From the NCBI GenBank assembly GCA_024277475.1, contig JAJRVC010000505.1, positions 1-8,647 on the forward strand: DNA of 8,647 bases. Reading direction: 5' to 3'. Below the pieces are notes generated by a model. The model made no database searches. It had not been told where the DNA came from and worked only from the letters and a program-made list of their open reading frames with translations. Source of the DNA: Deltaproteobacteria bacterium. Lineage in GTDB: Bacteria; Desulfobacterota; Desulfobacteria; Desulfobacterales; JAFDCJ01. How positions within the stretch are numbered: the first letter of the stretch is position 1; each line of letters starts with the position of its first letter. This document shows positions 1 to 6,179 of the stretch, one piece after another. The position numbers and the translations under genes were made by a program.

Positions 1-164
1 TAATCCTGAATTGCAAACATGACATCCACCGCCAGTTCTCTGGGGTGGTCAACTTGATCAATGTGTTTTATCAAAGATTGTCTGAGTTCTTCAGGTATCA
101 TAGGGTTAACAACCAATCGGTAAATTACAACTTCCGCTTTCCCGCTTCCGCATTCCAAATTCAT
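1..164 (-). CDS. nuoE: NADH-quinone oxidoreductase subunit E, N-terminal part only (runs off left edge)
   Basis: Partial gene: the first 54 codons of the 24-kDa [2Fe-2S] subunit of complex I, which in the peripheral arm works with NuoF in NADH oxidation. The visible protein contains MIPEELRQSLIKHI followed by HPRELAVDVMFAIQD, which resembles the helical N-terminus of NuoE proteins of sulfate reducers ahead of the usual 'YGWLSDEA' segment. The cysteine ligands lie beyond the window. The frame is open from the edge to an ATG at 164, one base after the nuoBCD stop codon (TAA-A-ATG), which suggests translational coupling. An in-frame ATG at 101 (MIPEEL...) matches the usual family start better. 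Neither start has a convincing Shine-Dalgarno sequence, so the start is uncertain. Position after nuoBCD fits the nuoA-BCD-E order. The identification rests on a short stretch plus context. Confidence 0.8.
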   Translation of the reverse strand, partial: MNLECGSGKAEVVIYRLVVNPMIPEELRQSLIKHIDQVDHPRELAVDVMFAIQD

Positions 165-165
165 T

Positions 166-2556
166 TTAACGGTCGATATCCGGTAAAATGTAGTCAAAAT
201 AACCAATGATAGTGATCAAATCGGCGATGGTTTCTCCCACCGCCATCAGCGGCATCACCTGCACGTTGGCAAACCCGGGTCCCCGAATGCGTGTGCGGTA
301 AGAGTAGCCGAGGCCGTCACTGACTACATAATAGCCCTGCTCACCCCTTGGAATTTCACAGGCGGCATATGACTCGCCGACGGGGATCTTGGGACCCCGG
401 GTAACGTTGATAAAATGATGAATCAAGCTTTCGATATTTTCCAGCATGTCCCTGCGTTTTGGAATAACGTAACGGTAATCATCGGTGATGCAGCGACCTG
501 AAGGCATGTTGTCGGCGGCTTGCTTGATAATTCCCAGACTTTGACGCATTTCCTCTACCCGCACCAGATAGCGGGCATAACAATCCCCTTCCGTGGCTGT
601 AGGAACCTCAAAATCAAAATTTTCATAACCGCAATAAGGAAACGCTTTGCGCAAATCCCATTGCAGACCGCAGGCTCTCAAATTAGGTCCGGTTACTCCC
701 CACTCCATGGCATCTTTAAGTGTGATCCGGCCGATTCCCTGGGTTCGCGCTTTGAAAATGGGGTTTTTACGAATTAAAGCCTCATATTCGTCAAGTCGCC
801 GGGGAAATATCCTGACGAACTTGTCCACCGCCGCCTTCCAGCCATCCGGCAGATCGGCGGCTACTCCGCCCAGTCTGAACCAGGCGGGATGCAGCCGCCC
901 CCCGGTGATAAGCTCCACAATGTCCATAATCATCTCACGTTCGCGAAACACATAGAAATTGGGTGCCATGGCTCCGACATCATGGGCATAGGTGCCAAAC
1001 CACACCAGATGATTACTCAGCCGGAAAAATTCGCTGAGCATCACCCGGATGACCTGGGCGCGTTCGGGTACCGTGATAGCCGCCAGGGTTTCCACCGCCA
1101 TGACATAGGGAAGGTTGTTGGCGGCACCGGCCAGATAGTCGACGCGATCCGTATAGGGAATAAACTGGTGCCAGGTCTGTCGTTCGGCGATTTTTTCTAC
1201 TCCCCGGTGGTGATAGCCGATATCCATTTTCAGGTCGATAATTTCTTCACCATCAAGGGCCGCTATATAGCGAATCAATCCGTGAGTGCTGACATGATGG
1301 GGGCCGATATTCAATACAAGCCGGCGTTCTTTTTTAGCCTTTTCAACATAAACACCCCCATCCAGGGGCTGGTTTTTCTGCGCGTCGGCATGGATGTAGG
1401 GGGACATCTGGGTGGCGCGGCCCGGGTAACTCTTTCTCAGTGGGTGGCCCTGCCAGTCATGGGGCATAATAATACGCTGCAGATTCGGGTGGCCTTCAAA
1501 GTGCACCCCGAACATGTCATAGACTTCCCGTTCGTACCAGTTGGCCGAAGGCCAGATATCCGTCACGCTGCGGCAGACCGGGTTTTTACCGTACAGCGGC
1601 ACTTTCAGCCGCAGTCGACCGGCCGGCTCAAAAGACAAAAGATGGTAGACAAGGGTAAAATCCGGGTAAGATTCCCGCTTGCGCCGGGCAGACTCATCGA
1701 TGACGGTCAAATCCTCCAGGCGCTTAAACTTTTGCGTTGTCTCTGATTTGAGGAAACGCAAAACATCTTTTAGGCGGTCTTCCGACACCTGGAGTGTAAG
1801 CATATCCGAGCTGTGCGGAGCCTGTTGAACGGCATCGGCAAAGTTTTCACCTATAATTTGGCTAATGGTTTTATCGTTTTCATTTAATTCGATTTGTCCC
1901 GGAGGAGGGGTCCACATCAGATCCGAGCGGCTTTCCCGGAATTCTGTTGGAACTGCTGATGCTCCCCGGATAGCTGTGCCCTCCATGCCCGGGCCACGTG
2001 GATCCCTCGATTTGGTTTGACCATCCACTTGAATGGGTTTTTGGGTGCCCTGGGTGCCCCCTTCGAGATGAATGATAGAGCGTATAGGCTTTTCTTCAGC
2101 AGTGATTTTATCCTGGAGCATGACCAAACCCTGCAATACCGCCTCCGGCCGTGGCGGACAGCCCGGGATATAAACATCGACCGGCAGGATTTGATCTACC
2201 CCCTGAACCACACTGTATACGTCGTACATACCACCGCAATTAGAGCAGGATCCCATGGAAATGACCCACTTGGGTTCCGCCATTTGCTCGTAAAGCCTTA
2301 AAACCACCGGTGCAATTTTTTTAAAAACGGTCCCGGCAATAATCAATAAATCCGCCTGACGCGGTGAAGCGCGCAGCACCTCCGCCCCAAAGCGGGCCAT
2401 ATCATAACGGGGGGTGAAGGCGGTTGCTTCCTCTACAAAACAGCAGGAAAGCCCGAAAAACATGGGCCATAGACTGTATTTGCGGGCCCAGTTGATGACG
2501 AGATCCGCATTGTTGAGCAGTCGTTCGTTCAGCTTTTTTTGTCCGTCGGCCCCCAC
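166..2556 (-). CDS. nuoBCD: Fused NADH-quinone oxidoreductase subunit B/C/D
   Basis: A 796-residue fusion of three complex I subunits that form the connecting module between the peripheral and membrane arms. It carries electrons to cluster N2 and reduces quinone at the membrane surface. NuoB is about residues 1-155, with the N2 [4Fe-4S] ligands expected at C38-C39 (GLSCCF), C104 (MGSC) and C133 (IPGCPP). A hydrophilic linker rich in G, P, T and charged residues follows (about 156-228). NuoC is about 229-385, with the signature around [16 protein letters not shown] (335-350) and [13 protein letters not shown]. NuoD is about 409-796, with [19 protein letters not shown] and a C-terminus ending ILPDIDR. 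H425 and Y474 keep the 49-residue spacing of the quinone-headgroup residues His38 and Tyr87 of Thermus Nqo4. The GTG start at 2556 has an AGGGGG ribosome site six bases upstream and overlaps nuoA by 28 bases. B/C/D fusions are, as I recall, known in related anaerobes, so this is a real fusion, not an assembly artefact. Confidence 0.96.
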   Translation of the reverse strand: MGADGQKKLNERLLNNADLVINWARKYSLWPMFFGLSCCFVEEATAFTPRYDMARFGAEVLRASPRQADLLIIAGTVFKKIAPVVLRLYEQMAEPKWVISMGSCSNCGGMYDVYSVVQGVDQILPVDVYIPGCPPRPEAVLQGLVMLQDKITAEEKPIRSIIHLEGGTQGTQKPIQVDGQTKSRDPRGPGMEGTAIRGASAVPTEFRESRSDLMWTPPPGQIELNENDKTISQIIGENFADAVQQAPHSSDMLTLQVSEDRLKDVLRFLKSETTQKFKRLEDLTVIDESARRKRESYPDFTLVYHLLSFEPAGRLRLKVPLYGKNPVCRSVTDIWPSANWYEREVYDMFGVHFEGHPNLQRIIMPHDWQGHPLRKSYPGRATQMSPYIHADAQKNQPLDGGVYVEKAKKERRLVLNIGPHHVSTHGLIRYIAALDGEEIIDLKMDIGYHHRGVEKIAERQTWHQFIPYTDRVDYLAGAANNLPYVMAVETLAAITVPERAQVIRVMLSEFFRLSNHLVWFGTYAHDVGAMAPNFYVFREREMIMDIVELITGGRLHPAWFRLGGVAADLPDGWKAAVDKFVRIFPRRLDEYEALIRKNPIFKARTQGIGRITLKDAMEWGVTGPNLRACGLQWDLRKAFPYCGYENFDFEVPTATEGDCYARYLVRVEEMRQSLGIIKQAADNMPSGRCITDDYRYVIPKRRDMLENIESLIHHFINVTRGPKIPVGESYAACEIPRGEQGYYVVSDGLGYSYRTRIRGPGFANVQVMPLMAVGETIADLITIIGYFDYILPDIDR

Positions 2557-2939
2557 TCAAGACCCCCTTTTTTCCAGATATAAACAAGGCCCAGAATCAA
2601 CACCCCAATAAAAAACGCCATCTGAAGCCAACCCGTCCAGCCCAGGCTTTCCCAGGCAATGGCCCATGAAAAGATATAGGCACCTTCCACATCAAAAATC
2701 AGAAAGAAGATAGCAACCAGATAAAAAGGAACCGGATACCACAGACGAGCATTTCCGGTGGGAATGACACCGCTTTCGTAGGGTCTCAATTTTTCGGTAC
2801 CGGGTTTTTTCTGACCTAACCAGGAAGCGATAAACAGCAGTATGGTAATTAACACCACGATCATAACAGCGTAAAGGGCCAGGCTGAATATGCCGGGTTC
2901 CCAGGGCGATAAGGCTCCTGTATTCGTAACAATTTGCAT
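2529..2939 (-). CDS. nuoA: NADH-quinone oxidoreductase subunit A
   Basis: Small membrane subunit of complex I, at the junction of the membrane arm and the quinone-binding module. With the start chosen here it is 136 residues with three hydrophobic helices: one near the N-terminus ([19 protein letters not shown]), one around [16 protein letters not shown] and one around [19 protein letters not shown]. Between the first two lies the family hallmark loop [14 protein letters not shown]. The conserved acidic pair in LIFDVEGAY and the C-terminal [10 protein letters not shown] also fit NuoA. The frame stays open to an ATG at 2996. I chose the ATG at 2939 because it has a GGA-type ribosome site seven bases upstream, gives the usual family length, and lies downstream of a candidate promoter at 2976-3004. 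The ATG at 2951 is the alternative. It overlaps nuoBCD by 28 bases. Confidence 0.92.
   Translation of the reverse strand: MQIVTNTGALSPWEPGIFSLALYAVMIVVLITILLFIASWLGQKKPGTEKLRPYESGVIPTGNARLWYPVPFYLVAIFFLIFDVEGAYIFSWAIAWESLGWTGWLQMAFFIGVLILGLVYIWKKGGLEWGPTDKKS
2563..2568 (-). promoter_or_regulatory. Ribosome binding site of nuoBCD
   Basis: AGGGGG on the minus strand, six bases (TCTTGA) before the GTG at 2556. It lies inside the end of nuoA and supports the GTG start and the 28-base overlap of the two genes. Confidence 0.6.
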
Positions 2940-2975
2940 AGTTCCATCCATTAAGGAGATGCGACATCCCACAAA

Positions 2976-3004
2976 TTTATGCAGGAATATTCCCATTTAT
3001 GCAA
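2976..3004 (-). promoter_or_regulatory. Candidate nuoA promoter and operator: direct repeats around a palindrome
   Basis: On the plus strand ATTTATGCA occurs twice, at 2975-2983 and 2995-3003, exactly 20 bases apart (about two helical turns). The perfect palindrome GGAATATTCC (2984-2993) lies between them. Read on the minus strand, the upstream copy offers TTGCAT as a weak -35 and the downstream copy offers CATAAA as a -10, with a 17-base gap. The palindrome therefore falls in the spacer, a common place for an operator. Transcription would start near 2969, about 30 bases before the nuoA start chosen. The repeats are seen directly; the promoter and regulator are inferred. Confidence 0.4.
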
Positions 3005-3030
3005 GAACAAAAAATGAAAGAAATCCATTT

Positions 3031-3408
3031 TTATGATTCCGTACGGGTTATTCTAATTACCGCCCCATCCGATACTGTCTTGAATTGCCCGCTATCTCCC
3101 GATACACGGCCGAAAACATTGACAGGACTGTATGCCCGCGGCTGGTCGCCGGTACTGACCGGAGTGGGGCCGAAAAAGATACAAAATGCCGGACCGGCCG
3201 GCCAGTATGCCAAATCCCCCACCGCTACAGCTTCACGGGCATCCGGCTCCAATTCGAGGTATAGCTTGATATTAAAATAAATTTCTTCCCCCCAAACGCT
3301 CACCGAGCCTTCAATCGGCAGTGTTTTAAGCATTTTTCGTGCTGTTGGGGTTTCAAACATTTCTGCCTCAATGGACAGATTTGCCACGGATATGTTAATT
3401 TTTTCCAT
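3031..3408 (-). CDS. Cyclophilin-like fold protein (TM1367 / PF04126 type)
   Basis: A 125-residue soluble protein with no signal peptide or membrane segment. It resembles the small family with a cyclophilin-like beta-barrel whose structural prototype is Thermotoga TM1367. Recognisable pieces are ETPTARKMLKTLPI (about 19-32), VSVWGEEIYF (36-45), the stretch VGDLAYWPAG (63-72), FCIFFGPTPVS (75-85) and SPVNVFGRV (94-102). The family's activity is not established, and the catalytic residues of true cyclophilins are not evident, so prolyl isomerase activity should not be assumed. The frame is open back to an ATG at 3486. I chose the ATG at 3408 because it gives the normal family length and has AAGGGG ten bases upstream, with AGGAGG further off. 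It is on the same strand as nuoA with a gap of 120 bases, and its promoter region faces hypD. Confidence 0.82.
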   Translation of the reverse strand: MEKINISVANLSIEAEMFETPTARKMLKTLPIEGSVSVWGEEIYFNIKLYLELEPDAREAVAVGDLAYWPAGPAFCIFFGPTPVSTGDQPRAYSPVNVFGRVSGDSGQFKTVSDGAVIRITRTES

Positions 3409-3446
3409 TTTAAAATTTCCCCTTTTCCTCCTCGGTTGTCGTTTCC

Positions 3447-3461
3447 TGGATAAGTTATCCA
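3447..3461. promoter_or_regulatory. Perfect 15-base palindrome, candidate operator
   Basis: TGGATAAGTTATCCA has seven-base arms that pair perfectly around a central G. It covers the candidate -10 hexamer (3452-3457) of the minus-strand promoter for the cyclophilin-like gene and lies about 45 bases from the plus-strand promoter of hypD. Symmetry, size and position fit the binding site of a dimeric repressor. No regulator gene is present in the window, and the factor is unknown. Confidence 0.45.
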
Positions 3462-3480
3462 AATAAAAATATTCTTTCAA
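3452..3480 (-). promoter_or_regulatory. Candidate promoter of the cyclophilin-like gene
   Basis: On the minus strand, TTGAAA (3480-3475) is followed after 17 bases by TAACTT (3457-3452). The -35 is a good sigma-70 match and the -10 a weak one. Its -10 lies inside the palindrome at 3447-3461. Transcription would begin near 3445, about 37 bases before the ATG at 3408. Confidence 0.4.
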
Positions 3481-3505
3481 CCCCAAAAAGTTTTACACAA
3501 AAAAA

Positions 3506-3534
3506 TTGACAGAGGCCATTTCGGATTGCATTAT
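3506..3534 (+). promoter_or_regulatory. Candidate sigma-70-type promoter of hypD
   Basis: A consensus TTGACA at 3506-3511 is followed after exactly 17 bases by CATTAT at 3529-3534 (four of six matches to TATAAT). Transcription would begin near 3541, leaving a leader of about 185 bases before the GTG at 3727. It is back to back with the minus-strand promoter at 3452-3480. Confidence 0.6.
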
Positions 3535-3536
3535 TA

Positions 3537-3560
3537 GGTTCAGTGGTTCAGCGTTCCGGG
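3537..3560 (+). repeat. Dispersed intergenic repeat, copy A
   Basis: The sequence begins GGTTCAGTGGTTCAGCGTTC. It shares the GGTT.AG.GGTTCA.CGTTC core with the copy at 6097-6130 but lacks that copy's middle part. It is partly complementary (12 of 16 positions) to copy B at 3606-3621, so the two could pair in the hypD leader RNA. Confidence 0.55.
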
Positions 3561-3599
3561 CAAAAAAACACAGACAGCTCATATAAACGGGCAATGTCC

Positions 3600-3627
3600 G
3601 TTGAACCCCGAACCGGGAACCGTTCAC
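3600..3627 (-). repeat. Dispersed intergenic repeat, copy B (inverted)
   Basis: Read on the minus strand it contains AACGGTTCCCGGTTCGGGGT, related to the ACGGTTCCGGGTT part of the 6097-6130 copy. It lies opposite to copy A within the hypD leader, making an imperfect inverted repeat with about 45 bases between the arms. Confidence 0.5.
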
Positions 3628-3712
3628 TAGGCAGACCGGAAAAATATTCGATATAAGAAAAATATGCCATCCACGATGGCCCGGGTATCCGAACCACTTA
3701 CAAGTTAAAATT

Positions 3713-3718
3713 AGGAGG
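3713..3718 (+). promoter_or_regulatory. Ribosome binding site of hypD
   Basis: A consensus AGGAGG eight bases before the GTG at 3727. It fixes the GTG as the start of the glycyl radical enzyme. Confidence 0.85.
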
Positions 3719-3726
3719 CTGAATCA

Positions 3727-6087
3727 GTGACCCCAAGAGTAACCAGACTTCGAAAAAAAAGTTTTGAGGCTCAACCCGCCATCTCGGTGGAGCGTGCTGT
3801 ACTGGTGACACAGTTTTATAAAGAAAACTATGGCAAATATTCCATGCCGGTGCTCAGGGCGTTGAATTTTAAAAATCTTTGTCAAAAAAAGACCCTCTAC
3901 ATCGGCGATGATGAACTGATTGTGGGGGAACGGGGCCCGTATCCCAAAGCGGTATCCACCTTCCCGGAGCTCAACTGCCATTCGGTGCAGGATCTTGAGA
4001 TCCTAAACTCCAGAAAAATGACCCGTTATGCGGTTTCCGATGAAGATATCGAGCTTTATAAAAAAGAGGTCATCCCCTACTGGAAGGACCGAACCCTGCG
4101 TGACAGAGTATTCAGTCATATTCCAGCCCAGTGGCAGGCGGCCTATTCAGCCGGTATGTTTACCGAGTTTATGGAGCAGCGCGCCCCCGGTCACACCACC
4201 CTGGACGGTGCTATCTATGAAAAGGGTTTACTGGATTTCAAAGCCCGGATTGCCGAACACCTGGCAGCGCTTGACTATCTGGACGATTCCGATGCGGCCG
4301 ATAAGGCCGAACAGCTGAGAGCCATGGAGATTTCCTGTGATGCCGCCATTATTTTTGCAGAACGGCATGCCGTTCTGGCAGAAGAAATGGCGGCCGGTGA
4401 ATCCGATCCCCAAAGAAAAGCAGAACTCGAGCGGATAGCCGCAAGCTGTCGCCGGGTGCCGGCTTGTGCTCCACGGGATTTATGGGAAGCCATTCAGATG
4501 TACTGGTTCATTCATCTGGGAACCATCACCGAATTAAACGGATGGGATGCCATGAGCCCGGGGCGTCTGGATCAGCATCTTTATCCTTTTTATCAAAAGG
4601 GTCTGGCAGAGAAATCTCTGGACCGCCGGGGAACCAAGGAACTCATTGGGTGTTTCTGGGTCAAGGTGAACAACCAGCCCGCTCCTCCCAAGGTCGGTGT
4701 CACCGCCCTGGAAAGCGGAACTTACAATGATTTTACCAACATCAACATCGGGGGTTTAACACCAGATGGTGCCGACGGCGTCAATGATGTTTCCTACATC
4801 ATGCTGGAAGTCCTTGACGAAATACATCTCCTCCAGCCCCAGGCCAATGTTCAAATCAGTCACAAAACTCCCGACCGGTTTCTGAAAACAGCTTGCAGGG
4901 TGATTCGAAAAGGATACGGATACCCCTCGGTGTTCAACACCGATGAGGTTATCATGGAGCAGATGCGAACCGCTAAAACACTGGAAGATGCCCGGCAGGG
5001 CGGATGCAGCGGATGTATCGAAACCGGCTGCTTCGGCAAGGAAGCCTATATCTTAACCGGATATCTCAATGTCCCTAAAATTCTTGAACTGGCGCTGAAC
5101 GACGGGATCGATCCGTTGACCGACAAGCAGATCGGACCACGCACCGGAAACCCTGTGGCGTTTAAAAATTTTGAGGGACTCTACAATGCCTTTGAGCGGC
5201 AACTTCAATATATTGTGGATTTGAAAATCAGGGTCAATAATTACATCGAGCGTATGTATGCAACCTATGCGCCTGCGCCTTTCCTTTCAGTGGTAATCAA
5301 GGACTGCATTGCCAGGGGGAAAGACTATAACAACGCCGGACCACGGTACAACACTAATTACATCCAGTGTTGCGGCATCGGCACCATCACCGACAGCCTG
5401 TCCGCCATAAATAAACACGTGTTTGAAGAAAAAGAAATCACCATGGAACAATTGACGAAAGCGCTGAAAGAAAATTTTAAGGGTCAGGAAACGCTGCGAC
5501 TGCGCCTTTTTAACAAAACACCCTTCTATGGCAACGATGACGACTATGCGGATTCGATTATGCAGCAGCTTTTCAGTTCCCTGTATGGAGCAATTGACGG
5601 CAAGCCCAATACCAAAGGCACTTCCTATCATTTAAATATGCTGTCTACCACCTGCCATATCTATTTCGGTAATAAACTGGGGGCTTCGGCCAACGGCCGA
5701 ATGGCCGCAATGCCCATATCCGACGGTACCTCTCCCGCCCATGGCGCTGACCGCAAAGGCCCGACAGCCGTGATAAAATCCCTGGGAAAAATGGATCAGA
5801 TCAAATCCGGCGGCACCCTGCTCAACCAGAGATTTCTACCCGCTGTTGTGGAGGGGGAAGGGGGCATTGAAAAACTTGCCCACCTCATCCGAACTTATTT
5901 CCGGCTCAATGGCCATCACATACAGTTTAATATCATCGATTCACAAACACTGCGAAATGCCCAGGCCGCACCCCATGAGTACCGGGATCTGCTGGTTCGG
6001 GTCGCGGGGTACAGCGACTATTTCGTCGATTTGGACAAACAGCATCAGGAAGAAAGTATCGCCCGGACCGGGCAGGGACCTTTTTGA
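3727..6087 (+). CDS. hypD: Glycyl radical enzyme, probable trans-4-hydroxy-L-proline dehydratase
   Basis: A cytoplasmic radical enzyme of 786 residues that should remove water from trans-4-hydroxy-L-proline to give (S)-1-pyrroline-5-carboxylate, which a reductase then turns into proline. The PFL-like domain fills most of the chain. The glycyl radical domain is at the C-terminus, with RVAGYSDYF and the radical glycine at G761. The catalytic cysteine is C430 in SGCIETGCFGKEAY. Compared with the Clostridioides difficile enzyme as I remember it (C434, E436, Y450, H160, S334, D339, F340, T645, G765), the equivalents C430, E432, Y446, H156, S330, D335, F336, T641 and G761 are all present at a constant offset of four. 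This argues against choline, isethionate, glycerol or pyruvate-formate enzymes. The GTG start is set by AGGAGG at 3713. C427, C548 and C549 are unusual. No activase or pyrroline-5-carboxylate reductase is adjacent. Family certain; substrate likely. Confidence 0.9.
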   Translation: MTPRVTRLRKKSFEAQPAISVERAVLVTQFYKENYGKYSMPVLRALNFKNLCQKKTLYIGDDELIVGERGPYPKAVSTFPELNCHSVQDLEILNSRKMTRYAVSDEDIELYKKEVIPYWKDRTLRDRVFSHIPAQWQAAYSAGMFTEFMEQRAPGHTTLDGAIYEKGLLDFKARIAEHLAALDYLDDSDAADKAEQLRAMEISCDAAIIFAERHAVLAEEMAAGESDPQRKAELERIAASCRRVPACAPRDLWEAIQMYWFIHLGTITELNGWDAMSPGRLDQHLYPFYQKGLAEKSLDRRGTKELIGCFWVKVNNQPAPPKVGVTALESGTYNDFTNINIGGLTPDGADGVNDVSYIMLEVLDEIHLLQPQANVQISHKTPDRFLKTACRVIRKGYGYPSVFNTDEVIMEQMRTAKTLEDARQGGCSGCIETGCFGKEAYILTGYLNVPKILELALNDGIDPLTDKQIGPRTGNPVAFKNFEGLYNAFERQLQYIVDLKIRVNNYIERMYATYAPAPFLSVVIKDCIARGKDYNNAGPRYNTNYIQCCGIGTITDSLSAINKHVFEEKEITMEQLTKALKENFKGQETLRLRLFNKTPFYGNDDDYADSIMQQLFSSLYGAIDGKPNTKGTSYHLNMLSTTCHIYFGNKLGASANGRMAAMPISDGTSPAHGADRKGPTAVIKSLGKMDQIKSGGTLLNQRFLPAVVEGEGGIEKLAHLIRTYFRLNGHHIQFNIIDSQTLRNAQAAPHEYRDLLVRVAGYSDYFVDLDKQHQEESIARTGQGPF

Positions 6088-6096
6088 AATTAAACA

Positions 6097-6130
6097 GGTT
6101 GAGCGGTTCAACGTTCACGGTTCCGGGTTG
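6097..6130 (+). repeat. Dispersed intergenic repeat, copy C
   Basis: It starts ten bases after the hypD stop codon and is the longest copy in the window. Positions 6105-6130 match 8429-8454 at 22 of 26 bases, and its first part matches copy A at 3537. It contains the small hairpin GTTGA-GCGGT-TCAAC (6098-6112) in the gap between convergent hypD and the DUF2333 gene. No U-run follows, so I do not call it a terminator. Confidence 0.6.
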
Positions 6131-6179
6131 TAGCGCGATAACTGGGCAATATCAATAAGAATGATGCCGCTATGTTTGG

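Larger units (their letters stand above)
3541..3726 (+). promoter_or_regulatory. Structured 5' leader of hypD
   Basis: About 185 bases between the predicted transcription start and the GTG. It contains the possible long pairing 3545-3560 with 3606-3621, and inside it a hairpin AACGGGC-AAT-GTCCGTT (3586-3602, seven pairs with one G-U). A third, perfect hairpin is GCCATC-CAC-GATGGC (3666-3680, six pairs). No U-run follows any stem, so none looks like an intrinsic terminator. I do not recognise a known riboswitch class. It may act as an RNA regulator or may simply carry a repeat insertion. Confidence 0.35.

Noticed and set aside
889..1746. A 285-codon open frame on the plus strand
   Set aside because: It is wholly antisense to the strongly supported nuoBCD gene, has no ribosome site, and its product resembles nothing; it is a shadow of the codon bias on the other strand.
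2999..3280. A 93-codon open frame on the plus strand
   Set aside because: It lies antisense to the cyclophilin-like gene, whose protein matches a known family over its full length.
3753..3760. A run of eight A near the start of hypD, a possible slippage or phase-variation site
   Set aside because: It simply encodes Arg-Lys-Lys-Ser in an N-terminus that aligns with HypD; the frame is intact and a single run in one sequence is no evidence of variation.
6098..6112. Hairpin after hypD as an intrinsic terminator
   Set aside because: The stem has only five pairs, is not GC-rich enough and has no following U-run; it belongs to the dispersed repeat.
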